Assembly (NCBI GenBank): GCA_007129085.1
Contig: SKWF01000227.1
Span: forward strand, 1-15,312
Origin: Balneolaceae bacterium
Lineage (GTDB): Bacteria > Bacteroidota > Rhodothermia > Balneolales > Balneolaceae
Length of the DNA: 15,312 nucleotides
Direction of reading: 5' to 3'
Shown here: one piece after another, positions 1 through 6,449 of the stretch
Layout of the letters: each line of letters opens with the position of its first letter
Position numbering within the stretch: the first letter of the stretch is position 1
Made by a program: the position numbers and the translations under genes
The notes under the pieces: generated by a model
Seen by the model: only the letters and a program-made list of their open reading frames with translations
What the model was told of the DNA's origin: nothing
Database searches by the model: none

Positions 1-134
1 AGTCCATACCCGGCTGTAATGCTATCACCAAAAAAAAGAATTCGCTCTCGGTCCTGTGAATTAACTTCGTCGGCAAATAAAAATATGCCTATTATTAACG
101 CAACCTTTACAATTACCCATCGTTTATATTTCAT
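1..134 (-). CDS. GDSL-family esterase/lysophospholipase (TesA-like), N-terminal part only
   Basis: Reading the minus strand from the ATG at 132-134 gives 44 complete codons before the window ends. The product begins with Met-Lys-Tyr-Lys-Arg, then a hydrophobic stretch at about residues 7-20 that looks like a signal peptide. It continues with ILFFGDSITAGYG at residues 32-44, the block I motif of the SGNH/GDSL hydrolases, in which the Ser of GDS (Ser37) is the nucleophile. The family (TesA, arylesterase) hydrolyses acyl esters, thioesters and lysophospholipids, usually in the periplasm. The gene diverges from an ABC ATPase/permease pair exactly as tesA diverges from ybbA-ybbP in Escherichia coli, which strengthens the call. 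The rest of the protein (the GxND and DxxH blocks) is outside the window, so activity cannot be judged. Confidence 0.82.
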   Translation of the reverse strand, partial: MKYKRWVIVKVALIIGIFLFADEVNSQDRERILFFGDSITAGYG

Positions 135-215
135 AACCAATTTAAAAGCTTTGAGCGGAATGGATTATCCCATCTATTTTGTTGCCATAGTTGATTTAAT
201 AACCTAATCGTTCAA
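135..215. promoter_or_regulatory. Divergent intergenic region between the esterase and the ABC operon
   Basis: This 81-bp AT-rich gap separates two divergent start codons, so it must hold the promoters for both directions, probably overlapping. On the plus strand TATTTTG near 175-181 is close to the Bacteroidota -7 element TAnnTTTG, but one base short and without a convincing upstream TTTG, so no exact promoter is claimed. Neither start has an obvious Shine-Dalgarno sequence. Confidence 0.4.
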
Positions 216-938
216 ATGGACAACTCTATTTTAAAAATCAAAAATCTCACCAAGTCGTTTCGTAGTAGCGACAAAAAGTTAACGGTATTAGATGACATAA
301 GTTTTACAATTGAACGAGGTATTTCTTGTGCTATTGTAGGGCCATCGGGTAGTGGTAAAACAACCCTTTTGGGCCTTTGTGCCGGGTTAGACAAGCCCAC
401 ATCCGGGGATGTACTTCTGAATGATAACAATATTTCCGCATTAGATGAGACTCAGCTCTCCTCAATCCGAAACCGACAGATCGGATTTGTGTTCCAATCA
501 TTCCAGCTCATCGAAACCCTTACAGCCCTCGAAAACGTGATGGTTCCCATTGAGCTGCGAGGAACTCCCTATCGAAAAGTTGAAAAACAGGCGCTGGAGT
601 TACTCGACAGTGTTGGACTTTCTGATCGAACCGACCACTACCCCAATCAACTTTCCGGCGGTGAACAGCAGCGCGTAGGACTGGCACGGGCGTTTATTCA
701 CAGCCCCGATATTCTTTTTGCCGACGAACCTACCGGAAATCTCGATGGTGATACAGGAGAACAGATTGAAGATCTGCTATTCGACCTCAACAAAAAACAA
801 GGAACAACGCTGGTCATAGTCACCCACGATATTGAACTGGCTCAAAAGTGTGATCGTATTATCCGCCTAAAAAATGGAGTTATAGAAAGTGATGGACTCC
901 CGGTTATTGAAGAGACTGCAGAGGCAGACGTCGCCTGA
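216..938 (+). CDS. ABC transporter ATP-binding protein, YbbA/LolD/MacB type
   Basis: This 240-residue protein is a complete ABC ATPase. Walker A is GPSGSGKT at residues 42-49, the Q-loop glutamine is Gln94 (FVFQSF), the signature is LSGGE at 146-150, Walker B is ILFADEP at 166-172 with catalytic Glu171, the D-loop is NLD at 175-177 and the switch histidine is His204. Length and motifs fit the MacB/LolD/FtsE class, whose ATPases drive mechanotransmission or lipid and lipoprotein extraction rather than classical import. The stop TGA and the start of the permease overlap by one base (TGATG at 936-940), so the two are translationally coupled and form one complex at the inner membrane. The divergent TesA-like esterase points to YbbA specifically. 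The true substrate is unknown. The ATG at 216 is the start that leaves the usual short N-terminus before the first beta strand; no clear ribosome binding site precedes it. Confidence 0.93.
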   Translation: MDNSILKIKNLTKSFRSSDKKLTVLDDISFTIERGISCAIVGPSGSGKTTLLGLCAGLDKPTSGDVLLNDNNISALDETQLSSIRNRQIGFVFQSFQLIETLTALENVMVPIELRGTPYRKVEKQALELLDSVGLSDRTDHYPNQLSGGEQQRVGLARAFIHSPDILFADEPTGNLDGDTGEQIEDLLFDLNKKQGTTLVIVTHDIELAQKCDRIIRLKNGVIESDGLPVIEETAEADVA

Positions 939-3490
939 TGAAACTACTTCGTGAATTTTTTAGCACCTACACCTGGCGACTCGCCTTTAGAGATGCCAAA
1001 CCCCAGTGGAAAAGCCTGTTACTCTATACTTCGGCCGTAATAGCCGGTGTTGCTGCCCTTGTGGCTATTCTCTCTTTTCGGAATGATGTTTTTCTCACCG
1101 TTGATGAGCAGTCGAGAGAACTGCTTGGTGCCGATATCGAATTCCGCGCCAATCAACCCTATCCCGATCCGGTAGTATCCTTTATCGATTCCATTGGCGG
1201 AAGCCAGGCAGAAGCCATTGAGTTTAACTCCATGGTACAATTTCGATCGTCGGGGGATAGCCGACTTTCTCAAATACGGGCAATTGATGGCCCCTTCCCT
1301 ATCTACGGAACCATCGAAACCGAACCGGCATCGGCCGCCCAAACCTATCAAACCGAAGGTACAGCGCTCGTTGAGCAATCGGTGATGCGCCAATTTAATA
1401 TCGCCGTGGGTGATACAATTCAAATTGGGCAGGTTGAACTCCCCATATCGGGTGCGCTACGAAATGTCCCCGGCGAAGCCGCTGCTTTTTCACTGATCGG
1501 GCCGCGTATCTACGTGCCGATGGATATCATAGAAGATTCGGGCCTGCTGCAGAGGGGGAGCCGCGTACAGTATAAAAGCTATTTCGAGGTAGAGAATCTC
1601 GAAAAGGTAGAGGAGATTATGTCGGAATTTCGCCCCATTGGGCGCGAGCATAACGTCCGCACAGAAACGGTGGAATCCCGAAAGCAGGATTTCGATGCCA
1701 TTGTCGATAACCTCAGCAAATTCCTCGGTTTAATTGCCTTTATTGCCCTTCTTCTCGGCGGGCTGGGCGTGGGCAGCGCCGTCTACGTCTACATAAAACG
1801 CAAAGCGAAGTCCGTGGCTACTCTTCGTTGTCTCGGCATGTCATCCGAAAAAATATTGGCAACGTTTTCCATTCAGATAGCCGGTGTTGGATTTATAGGC
1901 TCGGCAATTGGTGTGGCCATCGGGTTGATGCTGCAAACCTATCTGCCCACGCTCTTTACCGATTTTCTGCCTTTCGAAATTGTTCAGGCAATTTCATTCC
2001 AAGCGATTATTCTGGGCCTCTTAATCGGAATTTTTATCAGTATTGGGTTTTCCCTGCTGCCACTAATGAGTATTAGTGGAATTTCGCCGATGTTAACATT
2101 GCGGACGGTAGATTTTTCCCCGGCAAAAAATCTATCAACCCGTATAAAATTGGTAACCACTGGTCTGTCTGCACTTGTTTTGATTGGGCTTATTACCTTT
2201 GTAACAGACAGTCTGTTAGCCTCTTTTCTGTTTGCTCTCGGAGTGATGGTTTCCGTAGTTCTGCTTTGGTTTACGGCGCTTTTGCTCATGAAAATCACGC
2301 GCAAACTCCGCCTTACCCGATTCAGCTATGTTTGGCGCCAGGGAATCGCCAACCTGTTTCGCCCCAACAATCAAACCCCCATGCTGCTGACTACGCTCGG
2401 TATGGGAATGCTGCTCATCGGCACCTTGTACCTCACCCAAGAGATGCTTCTGGAGCGAATTGATCTGCAATCGAGCGAGGAACTACCCAACCTGGTTCTT
2501 TATGATATTCAGACCGATCAGAACGAAGGCGTTATTGATATTATTGAGGCAGGTGGTGGTGATGTGATGCAGAATGTGCCGATCGTTTCAATGAGGCTGC
2601 AGGAGTGGAAAAATCGCCCGGTATCGGAAGTCCGACAGGATACCACTGTAGATTTGCGTGGATGGGCGCTCAGCCGGGAGTATCGTATCACGTATAGATC
2701 GGAACTAATGGAGTCAGAAACACTGCTCGATGGCGAATGGATCGGTGAAGCTGACGGCATTGATTCAGTTGTACCAATCTCTATAGCCACTCAAATTGAG
2801 GAGGAGCTTGAAGTAGGAATTGGTGATACACTTATGTTTGATGTGCAGGGAGTGCCGGTTCAAACAACCGTTGCAAGCATTCGGGAGGTAGATTTTCAGC
2901 GGCCTGAACCGAACTTTTTTGTTGTATTTCCGGCAGGTGTGCTCGAAAATGCTCCGCAGTTCTATGCAACCATTGTACGCACGGGAGACGAAGATGTAGC
3001 CTATTCCATCCAGCAAAATATTGTTGAGGAGTATCCCAACATTTCAGCTATAGATATCAGTGTGGCCCTGCAGAGCGTGCAGGAGTTTCTCGATAAGGTA
3101 TCGATGGCCATTCAGTTTATGGCGCTGTTCAGCATTCTCACCGGCTTCATTGTGTTGGTCAGCTCAATCGCCATCAGCAGTAAACAGCGCGGCCGAGAAA
3201 CCGTTCTTCTGCGAACACTCGGAGCTGTTAAAAAACAGGTGGGGAGTATCCAAACCATAGAGTACGCCTTGCTTGGCCTGCTTGCTTCCTTAACGGGATT
3301 ACTACTCGCACTTGTCGGGAGTTGGGCTCTTGCCTATTTTTACTTCGATGTCACATTTGTTCCACGGTTGATGGAGCTATCACTGATTTCAGTTGGAATT
3401 ATTATAGCTTCCATTGCAATTGGCTGGAGTGGCAGCAGACATATATTTAAAAAGTCACCGATCGAAATTTTACGAGCGCAAATTCAGTAG
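938..3490 (+). CDS. FtsX/MacB-type ABC permease, YbbP-like
   Basis: This 850-residue membrane protein has about ten hydrophobic segments. One is near the N-terminus (residues 27-47), six fall between about 262 and 500 (starting near 262, 308, 352, 404, 424 and 481), and three are C-terminal (about 724-747, 773-800 and 808-827). Large soluble periplasmic parts occupy about 48-260 and 501-722. The cytoplasmic loop after TM2 (KRKAKSVATLRCLGMSSEKI) resembles the one after TM8 (KQRGRETVLLRTLGAVKKQV), the internal duplication of FtsX domains seen in YbbP-like permeases. Ten segments and about 800-850 residues fit YbbP, whereas MacB itself has four. It overlaps the ATPase gene by one base and should pair with it. 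YbbA-YbbP function is not well defined; a role in handling envelope lipids or lipoproteins together with the esterase is inference. Confidence 0.88.
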   Translation: MKLLREFFSTYTWRLAFRDAKPQWKSLLLYTSAVIAGVAALVAILSFRNDVFLTVDEQSRELLGADIEFRANQPYPDPVVSFIDSIGGSQAEAIEFNSMVQFRSSGDSRLSQIRAIDGPFPIYGTIETEPASAAQTYQTEGTALVEQSVMRQFNIAVGDTIQIGQVELPISGALRNVPGEAAAFSLIGPRIYVPMDIIEDSGLLQRGSRVQYKSYFEVENLEKVEEIMSEFRPIGREHNVRTETVESRKQDFDAIVDNLSKFLGLIAFIALLLGGLGVGSAVYVYIKRKAKSVATLRCLGMSSEKILATFSIQIAGVGFIGSAIGVAIGLMLQTYLPTLFTDFLPFEIVQAISFQAIILGLLIGIFISIGFSLLPLMSISGISPMLTLRTVDFSPAKNLSTRIKLVTTGLSALVLIGLITFVTDSLLASFLFALGVMVSVVLLWFTALLLMKITRKLRLTRFSYVWRQGIANLFRPNNQTPMLLTTLGMGMLLIGTLYLTQEMLLERIDLQSSEELPNLVLYDIQTDQNEGVIDIIEAGGGDVMQNVPIVSMRLQEWKNRPVSEVRQDTTVDLRGWALSREYRITYRSELMESETLLDGEWIGEADGIDSVVPISIATQIEEELEVGIGDTLMFDVQGVPVQTTVASIREVDFQRPEPNFFVVFPAGVLENAPQFYATIVRTGDEDVAYSIQQNIVEEYPNISAIDISVALQSVQEFLDKVSMAIQFMALFSILTGFIVLVSSIAISSKQRGRETVLLRTLGAVKKQVGSIQTIEYALLGLLASLTGLLLALVGSWALAYFYFDVTFVPRLMELSLISVGIIIASIAIGWSGSRHIFKKSPIEILRAQIQ

Positions 3491-3494
3491 TACC

Positions 3495-3677
3495 ATGACA
3501 ACAAATCAAAAAGTATGGGGAATATCATCCATCATAATTTTGCTCTGTTTGATTCTCGCAGGAGTTTTATATCTCTATACAGGACAAATATTTCTGGCTA
3601 TATTCATTGCACCACCAATAATTCATTATATTTTAAAAAAGAGGATGGTAGAAGAACCCGATAATCCTCATTATTAG
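3495..3677 (+). CDS. Small two-TM membrane protein, 60 residues
   Basis: An ATG four bases after the permease stop opens a 60-codon frame ending at the TAG at 3675-3677. The product has a short polar N-terminus (MTTNQKVWG), a first hydrophobic segment at about residues 9-27, a short GQ-containing turn, a second segment at about 30-46, then KKR and an acidic tail ending DNPHY. The KKR after TM2 suggests, by the positive-inside rule, that the tail is cytoplasmic. The frame extends further upstream inside the permease gene, but the ATG at 3495 gives a clean membrane-protein N-terminus and the tight spacing expected of an operon. I do not recognise a family. It may be a small accessory subunit of the transporter or merely a co-transcribed neighbour. 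Confidence 0.62.
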   Translation: MTTNQKVWGISSIIILLCLILAGVLYLYTGQIFLAIFIAPPIIHYILKKRMVEEPDNPHY

Positions 3678-3965
3678 GAGATGTTCTTTAAAAACCTGAG
3701 TTTGATTGTATAATTATGATCATAAAAATCCCCCTTAGAAAAGGGGGACTGAGGAGGATGTCCATCAAAATGTAGAAAAAACCTATGGACACCCCTCTAA
3801 AATCTCTCCGCCGGCCGGCGGGAGACTTCTTCTTGGTTAACGTAAAAAGATTATTAATCGAACTGAGTTAAATGATAAAAATTCATAAACTGTTACAAGC
3901 TGAGAGTATCTTGGAGATAACAAACTTAATCTATTCAGTGATTAACAATTAAACCTACTACGGCC
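3678..3965. other. 288-bp intergenic stretch with a composite hairpin repeat
   Basis: No credible coding frame was found between the small membrane protein and the universal stress protein gene. The left half carries the hairpin repeat described separately (about 3729-3826). The right half (about 3830-3965) is AT-rich and should contain the promoter of the stress protein gene, but I could not assign -33 and -7 elements with confidence. Confidence 0.6.
3729..3826. repeat. Composite palindromic intergenic repeat with three stem-loops
   Basis: Three inverted repeats lie end to end. The first is TCCCCCTT-AGAA-AAGGGGGA at 3729-3748, an 8-bp perfect stem with a 4-nt loop. The second pairs GGATGTCCAT (3756-3765) with ATGGACACCC (3785-3794), 9 of 10 positions complementary across a 19-nt spacer. 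The third is the perfect 14-bp palindrome CCGCCGGCCGGCGG at 3808-3821, flanked by TCTC and GAGA. Its base composition contrasts sharply with the AT-rich flanks. From memory, short C-run/G-run hairpins of this kind are scattered between genes in several FCB-group genomes, so I read it as a dispersed non-coding repeat. It could also end transcription of the ABC operon, although no long T-run follows the first hairpin. Confidence 0.6.
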
Positions 3966-4835
3966 ATGAAAATTCTTGTCCCTACTGATTTTTCCGATCT
4001 AAGTAAAAAAGCCCTGGAAGTAGCTGACCGCTACGCTTCACTCTTTAAAGGCAAGGTCTACCCTTTCCACTCGCACATACCTATAACCGAGCTCGATGAG
4101 CCTTATGCCCTGGGAATGACAAGCCAGGTGTATCAAGATTATGAAGAGATTGAAAAAACCATCCGTGAAAAGCTGGACTCCCTTGCTGAAAAGAAACTTA
4201 CGCCGGAAAATATCGGGACCTCTATAGTGAATGTTGGCAACCCGGCCCAAAGCATTGTTACCGAAGCCGAGGATTACGACCTCATTGTAATGAGCACCCA
4301 CGGCCGTACCGGGTTCACACGATTTTTACTAGGTTCTGTGGCCGAAAAAGTACTTCGGATGTCTGATGTGCCCGTTTTGGTGGTTGAAAATGAGTCTAAC
4401 GTCGATGACTTTAAGAAAATATTAGTCACAACCGACTTTTCAGATAACGCAAATGCCGCCTATCCGTATGCGCTGAAAATTGCGCAAAAAAGTGGTGGGA
4501 CGATTGACCTGGTTCACATTCTAAGTTTTGATCAATTTGAGGATGGCGAAACAGATATGTCTGTTAAAAAACTGCGTGAACAGCGCCTGAAGGTTATTGA
4601 GAAAGAGTATTTCCATCAGCTGGGCGATCGTGTTCAAAGCCGGGTTATCGCCTCAGATGACTCTCCGCACGAAACCATTTTAAACCACGTGAAAGAGAAT
4701 CCTTACAACCTTATCGTGATGTCTACGGTGGGTAAAACCGGCATTAAATATCTGATGATGGGAAGCACCACCGCCAATGTGGTTCGACATGTAAAAACAG
4801 CAGTGCTAAGTATCCATCCGGAAAAGCAGAATTAG
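3966..4835 (+). CDS. Tandem universal stress protein (two UspA domains)
   Basis: This 289-residue cytoplasmic protein contains two UspA domains, about residues 1-142 and 150-286. Each starts with the typical beta strand followed by a (P/T)TDFS motif: KILVPTDFS at the N-terminus and KILVTTDFS at about 150. Each also carries the nucleotide-loop pattern, STHGRTG...LLGS in the first half and STVGKTG...MMGS in the second. Both keep the glycines and the terminal GS that bind ATP in the ATP-binding subgroup, so binding is likely but not shown. Such proteins respond to starvation, oxidative or respiratory stress and often act through protein partners. It appears to be a single-gene unit. Its stop overlaps the stop of the convergent outer-membrane gene, leaving no room for a separate terminator. 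Confidence 0.92.
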   Translation: MKILVPTDFSDLSKKALEVADRYASLFKGKVYPFHSHIPITELDEPYALGMTSQVYQDYEEIEKTIREKLDSLAEKKLTPENIGTSIVNVGNPAQSIVTEAEDYDLIVMSTHGRTGFTRFLLGSVAEKVLRMSDVPVLVVENESNVDDFKKILVTTDFSDNANAAYPYALKIAQKSGGTIDLVHILSFDQFEDGETDMSVKKLREQRLKVIEKEYFHQLGDRVQSRVIASDDSPHETILNHVKENPYNLIVMSTVGKTGIKYLMMGSTTANVVRHVKTAVLSIHPEKQN

Positions 4836-6397
4836 TTCATTCGTAAACGCAAGGTGCCCATAACCTGAAATTGATCAACCGTTCTGAAAGCATCTTCAGA
4901 ACGAATATCAACCGGCGGAGCAGCGTCAGGAAGTGTAGAGTAGTCTAAATCTCCATAGGTATAGACAGCTGAATTCTCTTCCCATGTAGAGTAACGAGCG
5001 CCAATTTCGAATGAAGCATTACGCGAAATTGCAAAGCCGGTACCGAGTGAGTAGTGGTATCGGTCATCGTTGCCATCTTTAAATTTTGATGGCGACAGCC
5101 CAAATCCTCCGCGAACTGTAAAACCTGGATTCAGCTGTAAAGCTACACCCGATCGCAGATTCCAAACCGGTGTAAATGTTTCACTGATAAACTCATTCTC
5201 AATCTGCTGATCCTCAAACATCTCATCACTTTCGAAGTCAATTCTTGTAGCAGAATAATCCACATACTCACCGGATACAGATACCGAAAGCAGCCCTCCA
5301 AGCTCATCAAGCGCAGCACCTATACTGAATCGTGATGGATGACGCACGGAATAGGAGAATCTTCCCTCAATGGAATCATCAAATGTGACGCCGTTATTAA
5401 AGGTAGATCGAATGGTCGCATCAAATGTTTCATCCACAGAAATACGTGTTGGCAGCGTGTAGCTACCACCAATATTCAAGAATTCTCCAATTTGATAGAG
5501 TGCTCCAATTCTGCCACGAAATCCGCTGTAGCGGCTCTCTATCTCATCCGAAAAAATAATATTGTCGATATCGGTATCTCCCTCTCCGTCATCGTTGGAA
5601 TCGATAAAATCGGCATTGTAATCATTGAACTCATCAATTTCCTGGAAGATCCTATCATAGGAGAAGCGACCTGCCAAAATTCCCACACTCACTCCAACCA
5701 TCAAATTCTGTTGAAATTCCGTAGCCAAAAATGCGGAGTATTCACCGCCATGTCCACGTTCGTAAATCTCTCCCTGTTGGCGCACTCCCAAAAAATCTCC
5801 CGGTTCATCAAATCCAACACGAAAAATTGACTCATCCCAGTCTCCAAATTCATCCCCGAAATCTGTGGCAAACGTATTAAATGCTATATCAGCATACGTA
5901 TTTCCAGGAATTTTAAACTGATCGGTAATGGTACTGTTCTCGTTACGCGCATTAAAACCAAGCGCTCGGTTAAAACTTGTGTGTTGGTTATAACCACCAC
6001 CTACCACAAGACGGCCCCGCTCTGTAGGGAATTTATAGACCATCCCCACATTTGAAAGGTTGAACTGGTTGTCTTCAAGCGAACTTGAATTCCCAAGGTA
6101 GAGCCCCTCTTCATTTACAGTATTAAAAGAGACGCCAAATTCACCAAAACTTTTAGAAAAAAGTGCAGCACTTGCCGGGTTATCTAAAAATGACCCAAAA
6201 CCTGCAGCATAAGCAGTACCGGGCATCACCCCCGTAACCGGATCAAAGCTATACTGCTGACTCCCAAAATTCACCGCTTGATTCCCAAACGAAAGGGCAT
6301 CATTCGCATTTTGAGCGTATGCGACTTGACTTTGCAACGTGGGAAAAATCAAAATCCCGAGGATTAATGATAAGGTTATAAACTTTGTAGATGACAT
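4832..6397 (-). CDS. Outer-membrane beta-barrel protein, probably OmpP1/FadL-like
   Basis: The 521-residue product starts with a clear signal peptide: Lys5, a hydrophobic core at about 6-20, and probable cleavage after AYA at residue 28. The mature part has alternating aromatic and small residues and many Tyr/Phe/Gly strand patterns. It ends in GTLRLRMN, consistent with a final barrel strand. An early segment with DNPASAALF at about 72-80, followed by GEFGVSF, resembles the OmpP1/FadL/TodX family of hydrophobic-compound channels as found in Bacteroidota; this assignment is tentative. Residues 250-285 form a very acidic loop with DSNDDGEGD at 266-274. The gene lies 52 bp downstream of the low-complexity lipoprotein gene on the same strand and may be transcribed with it. 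The sequence before the ATG (CGGGAAAAGT) offers only a weak ribosome binding site. Confidence 0.75.
   Translation of the reverse strand: MSSTKFITLSLILGILIFPTLQSQVAYAQNANDALSFGNQAVNFGSQQYSFDPVTGVMPGTAYAAGFGSFLDNPASAALFSKSFGEFGVSFNTVNEEGLYLGNSSSLEDNQFNLSNVGMVYKFPTERGRLVVGGGYNQHTSFNRALGFNARNENSTITDQFKIPGNTYADIAFNTFATDFGDEFGDWDESIFRVGFDEPGDFLGVRQQGEIYERGHGGEYSAFLATEFQQNLMVGVSVGILAGRFSYDRIFQEIDEFNDYNADFIDSNDDGEGDTDIDNIIFSDEIESRYSGFRGRIGALYQIGEFLNIGGSYTLPTRISVDETFDATIRSTFNNGVTFDDSIEGRFSYSVRHPSRFSIGAALDELGGLLSVSVSGEYVDYSATRIDFESDEMFEDQQIENEFISETFTPVWNLRSGVALQLNPGFTVRGGFGLSPSKFKDGNDDRYHYSLGTGFAISRNASFEIGARYSTWEENSAVYTYGDLDYSTLPDAAPPVDIRSEDAFRTVDQFQVMGTLRLRMN
4880..4903. other. Inverted repeat inside the outer-membrane gene, 44 bp past the Usp stop
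   Basis: CGTTCTGAA at 4880-4888 is exactly complementary to TTCAGAACG at 4895-4903 across a 6-nt loop. It lies just beyond the 3' end of the plus-strand stress-protein gene, where a transcript end would be useful because the convergent stops overlap. No T-run follows on the plus strand, so a standard intrinsic terminator is unlikely. Roughly one such repeat with 9-bp arms and a short loop could arise by chance every few tens of kilobases, so this may be coincidence. Confidence 0.3.
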
Positions 6398-6449
6398 ACT
6401 TTTCCCGTTGATTTACGAATTAGAATATTAAAGCTGATCCGGTAATTGG

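Noticed and set aside
19..207. Plus-strand 62-codon open frame at the left edge
   Set aside because: It overlaps the 5' end of the minus-strand GDSL esterase, which has a signal peptide and the GDSIT motif, and runs through the divergent promoter region.
5339..5830. Plus-strand 163-codon open frame inside the outer-membrane gene
   Set aside because: It is antisense to a clearly exported barrel protein, its composition is not protein-like, and it has no start signal.
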